Position numbers and translations under genes: made by a program | Origin: Isochrysis galbana | Taxonomy: Eukaryota; Haptophyta; Isochrysidales; Isochrysidaceae | DNA length: 64,000 bases | Reading direction: 5' to 3' | NCBI GenBank assembly: GCA_018136815.1 | Contig: CM030943.1 | Location: forward strand, 1,293,975 to 1,357,974 | Part shown: piece by piece, positions 11,004 to 20,679 of the stretch | Layout of the letters: every line of letters begins with the position of its first letter | Position numbering within the stretch: position 1 is the stretch's first letter | The notes under the pieces: generated by a model | The model's database searches: none | Seen by the model: only the letters and a program-made list of their open reading frames with translations | Told to the model about the DNA's origin: nothing

Positions 11004-13709
11004 ATAGCACCAAGAGGCATGGAAATTCGTGGCTAGAACGAAGAGGTTGAGGCCGACCTTTGAAGGCTCAAGGACGTGAGAACAGCTACAGTACAGCAAG
11101 GCCGTGGTAAAAAGGACGGCGGAGAACAGCGACAGAAATACACACGGACAAAGAGCAGGTAAGCACTACCTGCCCTTTGTTACGTCTCATTTGCATATAG
11201 AGGAGGAAGAGCCACCCAACAACCCAGGCGATGACTGCCAGGATGAAACAGATTGTCACACTGTAAGTGGTCGAATTCAGGTCCATCGTATACTCCGCAC
11301 GAAACACTGTTTTGAGCTCAGCACTGTTGGAGACGGCGAGAGAACCATCGGTAGCGCTTGAGCGATCCAGCCCAGCCTGCATACACGGGTTGTGAGGATG
11401 GGAGGCAGGCAAACATGAGTAAGGAGAAAAGAGGATCTAGCTGGCACCTCTTCGAGAGAGGCCGGCGGTTGCCCCTCCAGAAAGCGCTGGGAGGGTTTGC
11501 TGTCAATGATGAAGAGCGCAGCGGAGGGAGTATTGGACACTGCGGATGTTAAAGCGCGAGAGACCTTGCGCGCATCGGTGCACACGATGGCGGCACCAAG
11601 ATGGAAGTGATTCAGGGACCGAGTTGGGCAAGATGTGTCATTCACGCAACCGAGAACGTTGGGCTGGGGCAGACCTGAGCGTAGGAGATCGTCAGCACGG
11701 GCGGTAGAATGCGCGTTGGCAAGTTGGGCTCAAGTGTTACGAGGAGTGCCGCCTCCTCGATGTAACGAATGGCCTGAGTTTGGTTGGGTGAGTGGGCGTA
11801 AGATGCAATCCGGTGAGGCAGAGTCGAGGTGCCCCTTACGACGGCACCGGATCAAAAATTCTGTGACCATATGTTTTCGGTGCCCTATTCCTCCTGGATT
11901 GCTCATACGTGTAGCCTCGCGCGACGAGGATGATGTTACCTTTGGGTCGGAGTTGCCAGAGGTCTTGCTAGTAGCCGTGTCGACAGCAAAGAAGCGCCGT
12001 ACAAGGCGATCATTTGAAGCCGATCGGTCCGAATTGGCGGCAACGTTGAGGATCTTCACCGGGATCGGATAGAGGGTATCGCCATTCGTGCGCAAATAGA
12101 GGTCGTAGTAAATCGGCGTAGAAGCGCGCTCAAGCAACGATGGAATCTGCAGCTTGCATTCGACCTGGGCATGTGGGGTAGCCAAATGGGAGTCATAGTA
12201 TGCCAGTCACGACGCCAGGTGCGAGTCTGTCCACGGTGGAGGGCAGGAAGGATGCAAGAGGGGTCCACAGGAAGATACGCCCATAGCCAACTGTTGCTAC
12301 AAGAACGCACCGCCAAACCGTACCCTGAAAACGGCATCGTACCAGGCTTACCTTCATTGCATTGCCTACTTTGAGGAAGGCCGAGGTATCGCGTGCCACC
12401 CCAGTACAAAGTTGCAGTTGTTCCGTGAAAGGTTCCATTCCCAGAAAAGTTCCGTTTAGAGCGTATTTTGAAACAACATATGTCAGGGTGGATGCCGAGC
12501 CGGACAGGTCAACCTGCAGAGGAACCTCCGAGATCAGAGACGTCACTTGCGCCGTGTCGTACTCAAGCCATGGCATGCGTTTGTACCAACTGCAGGGCAA
12601 ACAGGGTGAGTATTCAAACGTTGAGTGGCGAGGCTTCCGGGGCTCTCTTGCCGTCCCTGCCCGCTTGGGGACGCAGGATGTGCCGAGCCCGACGCATTAG
12701 GAGCCGCATCCTCAAGGAGGGCGGTCAGGCGGGTACCATTGCACCTGAGAGAAGCCGGTGTTGAGTAAGACTTCAAGGTCGACTGGCTCTGGAGAAATGA
12801 GAAGACGGCGCAGGCCGGAGTATTTGCACTGTAGAGCTGAGCAACGCACAAGTTGGCGACAGCATTACAGGCGGCGTTCCCAACCTCCACAGGTTGCGCC
12901 TTGGGTGCGGCGTCCTCATCCGCGGTGCGCGAAGCGAGCACTGCCCGCAAGCATTCCGTAGCAGCAGGAATGAGGAGTTGTTCGAATGCCTTGGACACAA
13001 TCGTGAGGCTCCCGCCACTGTCAACCAGATCAGCAAGGGTTAAACTGTTTGCTGATGCTGTGTCATACTGCTGAACTGAAGAATATGCCTGTTCCTGCAC
13101 GCATGACACGCTGCCGCCACCGAGGCCAGTCGCCCAGAGCCCATCGGCGTGGAGTCTCTCCTTGTACCCATCCATGCAGACGCAGCCGACGGAGGTGGCG
13201 GTCTGGTAACGCGTGGGGCAAGGCGTGCACCGGCGAGTCGCCGAATTGAGATACGCGGTTTGCCCGCAGCTTCCGCATTCCTTAGCCGCGAGTAACGTGC
13301 CGTGGCCGTTGGTCTCGAACAGCGCCTGACCTTCGGGACACCTGCATTCTCCGCCATCGAGGCCTAGGGTGGAGCTTCCGCAAGGCATGCATGTGGTGCC
13401 ATCGCTCGAGGGGGCTTCATTACCACCACAGAGCGTGCACACCCCCAAGCCGTCGCCGTTGCTTTCTACCACGCCGTTGATGCATTTGCAGCTGAGACCC
13501 GATCCGCTCGGCTCGAGGGTCTGCCCTCCCGCTGCGCATGCGAGGCACTGGAGCGAGCTGGTGTCGAAGTACTGGGTGGAGGAGCAGGTGGGCGTGTTGG
13601 TCTGCAGGTCGAAGGGGTTGGCCAGTGCCGTGTACACCACGCCCTCCACTGGCGCTGCGGCGAGGAGCCAGATGGCGGCGGCGGCCGTGGCGGCGGTTGG
13701 GAAAGACAT
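11004..13709 (-). CDS. TMEM67: Meckelin (TMEM67/MKS3), C-terminal part missing
   Basis: Multi-exon gene starting at the ATG at 13709. A signal peptide (PTAATAAAAIWLLAAAPVEG) leads into a long Cys-rich extracellular region with repeated C-x2-C pairs (CLACAAGG, CTLCGGN, CGSCGQ, CTPCPT), as in meckelin. Exon 1 runs to about 12700 (its donor is unclear). Further exons that agree in frame are 12589-12352, 12164-11940 (ending NSDPK and including LVRRFFAVDTA), 11773-11675 (IRYIEEAALL...TISYAQ) and 11376-11170. The last holds EYTMDLNSTTYS, a transmembrane helix and a basic RMRRNK-like stop. A small exon near 11580-11460 is possible. The remaining transmembrane and C-terminal part lies in the gap. Meckelin is a ciliary transition-zone membrane protein, so the cell is expected to be flagellated. 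The identification rests on domain order and several motifs. Confidence 0.8.
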
Positions 13710-13810
13710 GGGGCTTCCCTTCCCCTTGTCAGAGATTTTCTTGTTGTTGAGGGTATAACCTTAGTCCTACGGGACGACGGCTCCCTCATCGGCTCATCGG
13801 CAACGGAGCC

Positions 13811-14362
13811 TTGGCTCCGGCGCTCCGGCGAGAATTTCGAGAATTTTTTTTGAAATTTGGGTCCAACATCGAAATAAAATTTTTGACCGAAATTTGGGCT
13901 TGGTCACGGGGGGCTAGAGCGAAATTTGCTAGCCCGCAGGCGGATGACGCCTGCGAGGAAGCCATCGTCCGCCGGCCCGCCGGCCCCTCGACGAGGAAGC
14001 GGCCGAGATCGAGATGGGTCGCGGGAGAAGGCGAGGGCGAGGAGGAGGAGGGCATCCTCTCAGGGCAGAGCTTTCGTCCGCCTCGGCCATTGGAGGAGGT
14101 GGACTTCCTCTCGGAGTCCGAGGCGTTGAACGATGGGGAAGAGAGCGACAACGTGGAGACGGAAGGAGGAGAGGAGGAGGAAGTGGAAGTGGAAGTGGAA
14201 ACCTCGGAAGACGAGCTGGAGAGGGCGATGCAGGAAGATGGGAGGACTCGGGAAGACAGGGAGCGGCGCAGCCGGGCTGGGACGAAAGCAAGAGGGGGCC
14301 AGAGCGGCACACCGCAGTCCCAGTCTGTCGTATTCCATACGATGACAGGTTTTTACTTATAA
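13811..14362 (+). CDS. Acidic hypothetical protein
   Basis: An open frame of 183 residues that starts only about 100 bp from the divergent meckelin ATG. It has a short aromatic N-terminus, an Arg-rich middle (RKRPRSRWV) and a long acidic C-terminal half (GEGEGEEEEG, EGGEEEEVEVEVE, TSEDELERAMQED). I recognise no family. The GA-rich composition means it could be a compositional artefact. The stop is followed by a small hairpin (ataacctgtaggttat, 14360-14375), which could be part of a 3' end. Confidence 0.3.
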   Translation: MAPALRREFREFFLKFGSNIEIKFLTEIWAWSRGARAKFASPQADDACEEAIVRRPAGPSTRKRPRSRWVAGEGEGEEEEGILSGQSFRPPRPLEEVDFLSESEALNDGEESDNVETEGGEEEEVEVEVETSEDELERAMQEDGRTREDRERRSRAGTKARGGQSGTPQSQSVVFHTMTGFYL

Positions 14363-14567
14363 CCTGTAGGTTATTTTAAGCCTTAAGGTTTCGTCGATTG
14401 GTATTCCGCCTCTTCTCTTACTTTCTCTCGACGTCATCAAATGTTCCATGACCATCTTTTATCTTCTCTCGTCCATCGGTCATAGCTCCCCAGCGAGATC
14501 TGCCGCTCAGGTAGTGTTCCATCGAGTATGGGGCAGAAAAGAAGTCGGTATGTCACCTATGGGGAAT

Positions 14568-15350
14568 TTCCCATAATATTAAAACAGACCCTGAACAACG
14601 TTCAGGGAAACTATTTTTTAATAAAAGGCCCCGCGGAGACGCGCATAGCAGCTTTCACCTTTGACACAAAAGGAGCTTCAGACAGGCGAGGTTTGGGGGT
14701 TATCCAACCCGACCTACTCGACATCGGCCAACGGGTTTTATGAGGCTGCACGCCGTGCGTCCGCCAGTCCCATCGCAGCGTCCCAGCGGGCCCAACACTG
14801 GCCGTTGGCGCAAGAATTCATTTCACTTTTTTGGCGACATCTTGCAACGTCCGCTCCGCGCTCTCGGTGAGTTTCATTGTTCTTGTCTTGAAAAAACGCC
14901 AACCCTTCCGTATCCAAGTTATCAGCAGGACAAGGAGGATCAACGCGGCAGCCGCTCCAGCGCCAATTCCGCCCCCTTTCCACCCCAACATAAGAAATCC
15001 CAGTACGGCGGCAGGGAGTCCAATGAGCGCATACAAGGCCACGACACCGGTGATCATGTCTCCCAGCTGCTCGACGTCGTAATAACCATTGTTTTCATGG
15101 ACGTAAACCCGCATTATGCACGTTTGTATACCATCGCAGAAAAAATACGAAGAAGATTCCAATGGCGGCGCGCTCAAAAAAGGGTTCCATCAAATATTAA
15201 AATAGACCTTACCATCATTTGCCTTTTCAAAAAAGGGTATAGACGGGGCCCATGATATTAAAATAGACGCTGTTCAGGAAAACTATTTTTTTAATAAAAG
15301 GCCCCGCGGAGAGACCTACGGGGAAATTCCCCATACTATTAAAATAGACT
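14568..15350. repeat. AT-rich direct repeats around a two-TM gene
   Basis: A block of about 70 bp at 14568-14640 recurs at about 15247-15314 in the same direction. Both share a bipartite core, atattaaaa-agac and then ttttttaataaaaggccc, followed by cgcgga. The first copy contains an 8-bp stem (ccctgaac/gttcaggg). The short word attaaaatagac is also found near 15197 and 15339. The repeats bracket the small membrane protein at 14818-15114, as terminal or promoter repeats of an element would. Confidence 0.7.
14818..15114 (-). CDS. Small two-TM protein, family member A
   Basis: 98 residues from the ATG at 15114; a longer in-frame start exists at 15177, but 15114 gives the M-x-VY start shared with two other copies in this window. 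Layout: short polar head (MRVYVHENNGYYDVEQL), first hydrophobic helix (TGVVALYALIGLPAAVLGFL), a GWKGGGIGAG turn, second helix (AAALILLVLLITWI), then a basic tail with WRFFKTRTMKLT and a charged amphipathic end. It aligns with the proteins at 52295-52612 and 52766-53020. I know of no named family with this motif. It is probably inserted in a membrane. The gene lies between AT-rich direct repeats. Confidence 0.65.
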   Translation of the reverse strand: MRVYVHENNGYYDVEQLGDMITGVVALYALIGLPAAVLGFLMLGWKGGGIGAGAAAALILLVLLITWIRKGWRFFKTRTMKLTESAERTLQDVAKKVK

Positions 15351-15679
15351 TCATGTAGTATACCAGGTAAACTTTTTTTATCAATAACTCGGCGTTCACC
15401 CCAGTTGCAATCAGGTGCGCGCACGGCGTGGAACCTTCGCCTAGGTGGAGATTTTCCGCCAGGTGCACGCCGTGCGCGCAGATAGCTATGCGTGCGCATA
15501 GGAGTTTGATGAGTCTGCACGCCGCCGTGCGCCGGACGCGATGTGCAGCGGGTCCTCCGCGGGGACGCCGTGCGTGTTTCCGCGGGGGGGGGAGGGGAGG
15601 GGAGCGGGGGCGCCGTACTTTTTTTTTTCGTTGACTTGATAGTAACCCCCCCCCCTCTCTCCCCCCCCCCCCCAAAGCC

Positions 15680-16513
15680 ATGGGTCACAAACACTCAACG
15701 TTGTTGCTTCTCCTGCTTGGTATCGAGGCCACCCACGCGGCCCCGGGACGACGGCTAAGCGAGGATGCGCTCCTCTGTCCGCCGACGGTGCAGTATATTT
15801 CTACATCGCCTGTTGGTGCGATTGCGGTAGGCGAATGTCTTGACACCTCCGCCGCGACCTCCATGTCCGATATGTTCCTAGATTCTGCAATAGGCACTAA
15901 TGTCACCGAAACTCTAGACATGACGTTCGACACATCGTCCGTTACCACCATGTTTCAGATGTTCAAAGGCACTACGAGCTTCAACTCTCCGGTCCCCTTT
16001 AATACATCCAAAGTCACTACCATAAAATTTATGTTTGACGGTGCGGCGAGTTTCAACCATCCGCTAGCGTGGGACACATCGAAGGTAAGCAACATGGCTT
16101 ACATGTTCAGGGATGCCACAAGTTTCAATCAGCCTTTGGAGTGGGACACTTCGAGGGTGACTTTCACAAAGTGGATGTTCAAGCAAGCCTCAAGCTTCAA
16201 TCAGCCACTCACGTGGGATATGTCATCGAATGCTAATATGGATGGCATGTTCTGGGGTGCCAGCAACTTCAACCAGCCGTTGGAATGGGATACCTCCAAA
16301 GTGATAGACATGTCTCATGTGTTCGCTGACGCCATCAGCTTCGACCAGCCGCTTCTATGGGACACCTCGTCCGTGATAACGATGGAAGCTATGTTCTACA
16401 ACACCACCTCCTTCTCACAGGACCTGTCCGCATGGAACGTCTCGTCCGTCACGACTTTCTGGAGAATGTTTACTCATTCGCGGATGGCCAGCGGGTTCGG
16501 CGGAAAACGCTAA
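15680..16513 (+). CDS. BspA-like (DUF285) surface repeat protein
   Basis: 277 residues in one frame. The first 20 residues (MGHKHSTLLLLLLGIEATHA) are a signal peptide, so the product should be secreted or on the cell surface. From about residue 65 there are seven or eight repeats of about 23 residues with the DUF285/BspA leucine-rich pattern: MF-x2-A-x-SFNQPL-x-WDTS-x-V-x-M. The family occurs in bacteria and mycoplasmas and is widely expanded in marine protists, where it is thought to mediate binding. There is no C-terminal anchor, and the protein stops shortly after the last repeat. The stop codon lies inside a 22-bp word that recurs at 18975. A C/T-rich tract sits just before the ATG. Confidence 0.85.
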   Translation: MGHKHSTLLLLLLGIEATHAAPGRRLSEDALLCPPTVQYISTSPVGAIAVGECLDTSAATSMSDMFLDSAIGTNVTETLDMTFDTSSVTTMFQMFKGTTSFNSPVPFNTSKVTTIKFMFDGAASFNHPLAWDTSKVSNMAYMFRDATSFNQPLEWDTSRVTFTKWMFKQASSFNQPLTWDMSSNANMDGMFWGASNFNQPLEWDTSKVIDMSHVFADAISFDQPLLWDTSSVITMEAMFYNTTSFSQDLSAWNVSSVTTFWRMFTHSRMASGFGGKR

Positions 16514-16751
16514 GCGGACACAAATGACTTTCGCAATGGACCGAAGAGGGGGAGCAAGCCCCCACACTCCCTTGGGCCCCACACACACTCCCTCAGGGCA
16601 GCGGCGCGCATCAGGCACATGCGCCCTTCCGCGCAGTCGCGTGCTGCGCGTCTCGTTCCGCTCGAGGCGGCAGGCCAGTCAGCGGCGGCGCGCGCCCATA
16701 ACTCCCTGGCGGCGGCGATGACAGTCTCTCGTGGCAAAACGGGGGCCCATC

Positions 16752-17969
16752 TCACACCGAGTGCATCTCGCACAGATCGAGGCTGGTGAGCGGCACCTTC
16801 CGAAGGAGGACCTCGCTGAAGGAGCCACCCAGGTCGTCGTTCACGAGATCCTCAAGGCTGAACTCCTCGTCGGAACCCTCCACAAAGGCGCGCCACGCCT
16901 TCATGGGCACTTCAGTGCTCGGGCTCGCGCAAATGGTGTACACCGAGTCCTCCTTCTGGAACGTGAAACGGATGTCGTCGTTCTCGCTCAGCAGCTCATT
17001 GCATCGGAGAAGCGTGCACATGGCGCACACGCCGCCACGGGGTGTAGGGGGAGCCGCCTCATTCTCCTCTCCTTCCTCCTCCTCCGCCTCTTCACGAGGA
17101 GCAAACGAAGGGCTCTTGCCACCTGCTCGCTTCCTGGGGTTGTCCACCTTGCCACGGCGGGATTCCTCCTCCTCCTCCTCAAGCTCCCACCGCGGCTGCA
17201 AGACACCCACGGCACGAGACGACGGAGAGGCGCGCGGAGACGACTTCGACACCTCCGCGCGACGTGGAGCCTTCCGTGCAATCGCACGGGGAACCTTCGG
17301 AGGGTCCACTTTGGAAGAACGGGGGGCCTTGGGAGGAGGACCCGAAGCCGAGGAGGGCCGTGGGGCACTCGAAGGGCGCGGAACAGTGTGCGATGTTGGT
17401 GACGTCACCCGACCACCAACACGCGGCGCAGAGGTCATGCGCGACGCAAGAGATGGACGCGGTGCAGAAGATGCGGCGGGAGGAAAGGAGGAAGAGCCAC
17501 GCGCACGCGCACGTTTGGGGCCGGGTGGCAGACGTGCGGATGGACGAGGAACCGTCGACGACTTGGGCCGCTTGCGCGCGCGCTTCTCCTCCTCTTCAGA
17601 GTCAGTGTCGTCCCCTCCCGAAGAAGACTCGGACTTCTGGCGGCGCTTCTTGTGCGGCTTCTTGCTCGAGGGCTTCTCGTCGGGTCGCGAACGCCTCTTG
17701 GTCGACTGCTCCTCCTCCTCTTCCTCGTCGTCCTCCTCCCCCTCCTCCTCTCCGTGGTCTTCTCCGTCACGTTCGCTTTGCTCCTCGGCTTCTTCCTCCT
17801 CCTCCTCTTCTTGCTCCTCTTCTTGCTTCCCCTCTGTTTTCTCCACCTTCTGCGTCGGCTTCTTCTTCGAGAAGCGGCGAAGTTGCCCGCCAAAGTGACC
17901 GTTGATCAACTGGAACATTTCATTGACGACCTCCAGGTTGTCGTCCATAGCAATGTGCATCTGCGTCAT
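16752..17969 (-). CDS. Acidic, low-complexity protein with a C-terminal Cys motif
   Basis: 405 residues from the ATG at 17969. The N-terminal 35 residues look folded (DDNLEVVNEMFQLINGHFGGQLRRF). Residues 40-330 are highly charged low complexity: Glu runs, Lys/Arg clusters (KKPHKKRRQK) and Ser/Pro/Arg stretches, typical of a disordered nuclear or chromatin-associated protein. The last 85 residues regain normal composition (VCAMCTLLRCNELLSENDDIRFTF, then VPMKAWRAFVEGSDEEFSLEDLV), with a C-x2-C-x5-C cluster that could bind a metal. I do not recognise a family. It is divergent to the next gene, with about 280 bp between them, and both lie inside the 22-bp direct repeats. Confidence 0.55.
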   Translation of the reverse strand: MTQMHIAMDDNLEVVNEMFQLINGHFGGQLRRFSKKKPTQKVEKTEGKQEEEQEEEEEEEAEEQSERDGEDHGEEEGEEDDEEEEEEQSTKRRSRPDEKPSSKKPHKKRRQKSESSSGGDDTDSEEEEKRARKRPKSSTVPRPSARLPPGPKRARARGSSSFPPAASSAPRPSLASRMTSAPRVGGRVTSPTSHTVPRPSSAPRPSSASGPPPKAPRSSKVDPPKVPRAIARKAPRRAEVSKSSPRASPSSRAVGVLQPRWELEEEEEESRRGKVDNPRKRAGGKSPSFAPREEAEEEEGEENEAAPPTPRGGVCAMCTLLRCNELLSENDDIRFTFQKEDSVYTICASPSTEVPMKAWRAFVEGSDEEFSLEDLVNDDLGGSFSEVLLRKVPLTSLDLCEMHSV

Positions 17970-18237
17970 GTAGTCGTTGTATCTGTTGCTGCAACGATGG
18001 GAGGGGGGAGAGAGAGAGAGAGAGAGAGAGTTTCAGCACAGATTGACGCCCGGTGCGGCGGGGGATGGAAGTGGAGACGGAGGAGCGCAGGTGTGCGACA
18101 CCGGAGAATACCACCCATGCGAACGACGAGAGCACACAGAGTCCTCACACCACAGGAGAGAGCTCGCAGACATGTGAGCGAGCACGTTGAGCGCCGCATG
18201 TGGCAAAGCTCACAAGATGTTCGACGAGTCCATCTGA

Positions 18238-18939
18238 ACGGAGCGTGTGAGGGCTGCGCGAGATAGAAGACAGAAGCAAACCCGCATCAAGGACCGAGTC
18301 GAGCGCCTTGCTGCCATTCAAGCGGCCGACAACGCCGCAACACAGCCGCAAAGGAGCGACCCCAAGAAGAAGCACCACGTCGACGTCGTCGACCGCATGT
18401 GCCGCTTCTGCTACCTTTTTGAGAACGATCTCATCAAATACGACGAATCGGATCGAGCCTACGTCGATTTCATCCTCTTCGAGAAGAAGGTTGACTCTCT
18501 CGGCAAGGGCGCCCTCGAAGACGACGATATGCGCTACCTCAACTTCGAACGGTACCGCCTCGTCGACCCCAAACGTGGCGACAACAAGAAGTGGGGCATG
18601 CGCTTCCGCGCCTACGACGTCTTTGTCGCCAAAGAGGGCTCCATGCCCGTCACCGTCTACCTCAACAAACATTCCCGAGGGACCGAGGAAGACCTCCTCG
18701 AACGCTTTGACACATCCGGCACCCAAAAGTTTGTGATGTCAGTCGCGAATCAGCTCCAACGCCCCTATCGCACACCTCCCAAGGCGTGTGAGGTCCTGTA
18801 CGCCTACCGCGGAAAACGCGTGGTCTACACACAGGACAAGTTTGCAAAGTGGAATGGCATCTGCACTGACTGCGAGACTCAGCGACCCTCGTGGAAAAAG
18901 CAGGTGGAGTGGGGAGGCATCACCAAACCCTTCATCTGA
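18238..18939 (+). CDS. Unknown protein with two Cys pairs
   Basis: The open frame covers 18238-18939, but its first ATG is at 18397 (MCRFCYLFEND); the 50 codons upstream read as plausible basic protein (RRQKQTRIKDRVERLAAIQAA). The true start is therefore either 18397 or in an upstream exon. The product of about 180-230 residues has an N-terminal C-x2-C, a C-terminal C-x2-C (GICTDCETQ), and a well-mixed composition (YVDFILFEKKVDSLGKGALEDDD, WGMRFRAYDVFVAKEGSMPV) that looks like a real folded domain. The paired Cys could form a zinc site. I find no known family. It is paired with the divergent acidic gene. Confidence 0.55.
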   Translation, partial: TERVRAARDRRQKQTRIKDRVERLAAIQAADNAATQPQRSDPKKKHHVDVVDRMCRFCYLFENDLIKYDESDRAYVDFILFEKKVDSLGKGALEDDDMRYLNFERYRLVDPKRGDNKKWGMRFRAYDVFVAKEGSMPVTVYLNKHSRGTEEDLLERFDTSGTQKFVMSVANQLQRPYRTPPKACEVLYAYRGKRVVYTQDKFAKWNGICTDCETQRPSWKKQVEWGGITKPFI

Positions 18940-19644
18940 CCACTGTACCTTGTCCGGGTTTTAACGTCATGTGCGAAAACGCTAAGCGGACACAAAACAC
19001 CAGTTCACACTACAGACGTCCCTTTCTCCAAACACCTGAGCATAGACACTGTGGCCTATTTCCGTGACATAATCCTTGGTATGTGTTTCGTGACGGGTTT
19101 TAAAGTCAATTCAAATTGTAATACATTATAAACGGGGATGGGGACAGTCGATGGCTCAAACAAGTCTGTCCCATATTCGATGGAACACGGCTTTCGTAGC
19201 GTCGGCTCTCTCTGTCGCATGTCTGCGCGTTGCTAAGTTGCCCTGGTGCCGATATCTGACCGTCCGTCCAGGTGTGGTTAGTTTTCGCCCCGTTTGGTTT
19301 AGTTTGTGTGTCCTTTATCGTTCTCATGTTCGTCTGTTGTAGGCTCCCGTGTCTGCCTCGGACCTAAGAAGTTCTCATCCTCGCTTTCCCTCTCTCCCAC
19401 TAGCTCGCTAGCTAGCCTCGTCTCTACTCTCCGACGCCGCGCGTCACGAGTCTCCGACCTTCAGTCTACCTCACCGCTCGTAGCGACCGATGGCAGACTC
19501 TCTCGATCCCGACACTTATTATGATCTCTCAGACATCTTCCCGCAAGCAACAATCAACGACCCTTTCACGACCGCGTCAAGGTGTCGTTCCGTCAATAGT
19601 GGGACATCAGTCGAATTGAGCGATCAAATGTCCACAGTTGTAAG

Positions 19645-20090
19645 GTCGTTTGCTTTCATTTGGTACCCCTCGTTTCCAAATACGCGATGCGTCGGTATAA
19701 AAGAAATCCCCTCCTGTGGGGACTCTCACCCTACCATGAGCCCCCCCCCCCCCCCGCGAGCACCCCCAAGGAGAGGCCCAGGAGCACCCCGTACGCGACG
19801 AGAACGGCGTCGCCAGGGCGCGCCCCGAGAGGGCCTGGTAGACGCCCACGGCGAGCACGGCGTAGCCCGTCCCCTTGTGCGCGACCCGCCACACGGCGCG
19901 GCGTGTGGTGCGGGCGGCGGGCGGGCCGCGCACGAGCGCGTTGAGCGGCTGCAGCAGGGCGAGGGCGAGGGCGAAGGCGACGGCCCCGAGCGTATGATGG
20001 GGGTGCGAGAAGTGGCGCCCTCGGGGCACCCACGCGACGGCGAGCGCGACGCCGGCGGCGGCCACCGCAAAGCCCGCTTACCTGCGAGAG
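19645..20090 (-). pseudogene. Cytochrome b561 fragment inside a repeat element
   Basis: On the minus strand, about 2065-1850 within 18 kb onward (20065 down to 19850), the frame reads HPHHTLGAVAFALALALLQPLNALV...RAVWRVAHKGTGYAVLAVGVYQALSG. This is the pattern of the last helices of a cytochrome b561 domain, including the haem-ligand type His before GTGYAV. The reading then shifts by one frame to GDAVLVAYGVLLGLSLGVLAG, so the fragment is broken. The same final piece recurs at 28702-28790. At 19645 a word (gtcgtttgctttcatttggt) matches the terminal repeat of the element at 28.67-29.57 kb. The rest of the gene is absent, so this is a captured fragment, not a working gene. Confidence 0.6.
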
Positions 20091-20164
20091 CGGGGGGGGT
20101 GCCTTGTTTCGTGGGAGGGAGGGCCGATGGGGGCGGGGGGGGGGGAGGAGGGAGAAACACACCT

Positions 20165-20440
20165 GCACTTTCCGCGTGAGGGGGGAGGGGGGGAAACCAA
20201 CAACTTTCTCGGGGCGCTGCACCACTCGGCGGGGAGGGCTGCACGAGCGAGCCGACTCCGCCCGAAAGTTGTTCGTTTCCCCCCCTACCCCCTCACGCGG
20301 AAGGTTGTCAGATTAGTGCGCGGTTAAGGAGGGAGTGCGCGGTTTCCTAGTGGGTGAAATCTGACACCGTTCCGCGTGAGGGGGTAGGGGGGAAATCAAC
20401 AACTTTCTGGGGACGCTGCACCGCTCGGCGGGGACCTGCG
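20165..20440. repeat. Three copies of a 60-bp GC-rich repeat
   Basis: A unit with ccgcgtgaggggg, a ggggggaaa run, caacaactttct and gctgcacc-ctcggcgggga occurs at about 20170-20235 (+), 20268-20306 (-, shorter) and 20370-20435 (+). The inverted middle copy allows hairpins. It looks like MITE debris; no ORF is supported. Confidence 0.65.
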
Positions 20441-20679
20441 ATCTTGTGACTTTGTTGTATTCCTGCCCATCTGAAGGCTGTAGGCATGAATATTCGTGTA
20501 AGGTACGCGCTCACAATTACAATTGAACAGTTCCCCGTGTTACCACTGACGCACAAGACACACAGATTCGGATTCCCCATGGTCTCAAGTCCAGGTTCGC
20601 AGATTTTGGTCTCGAAATTTGCGATTCGAATTTTGTTTTTGCTGTTACTATAATTGTTGGCTCGTTTAAGGTAATAAAC

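Larger units (their letters stand above)
16503..18996. repeat. 22-bp direct repeat at 16503-16524 and 18975-18996
   Basis: The word with core gctaagcggacacaaa, preceded by gaaaac, occurs identically at both positions, 2.47 kb apart. The first copy contains the stop codon of the BspA-like gene. The second begins 36 bp after the stop of the gene at 18247-18939. Two readings are possible: a shared 3'-end signal of two genes, or a duplicated target bounding an inserted segment that carries the two genes between them. Confidence 0.75.

Noticed and set aside
16786-17898. 370-codon plus-strand ORF opposite the acidic gene
   Set aside because: Antisense of Glu/Lys/Ser codon runs gives Ser-rich text; the minus-strand ORF has an ATG and normal sequence at both ends.
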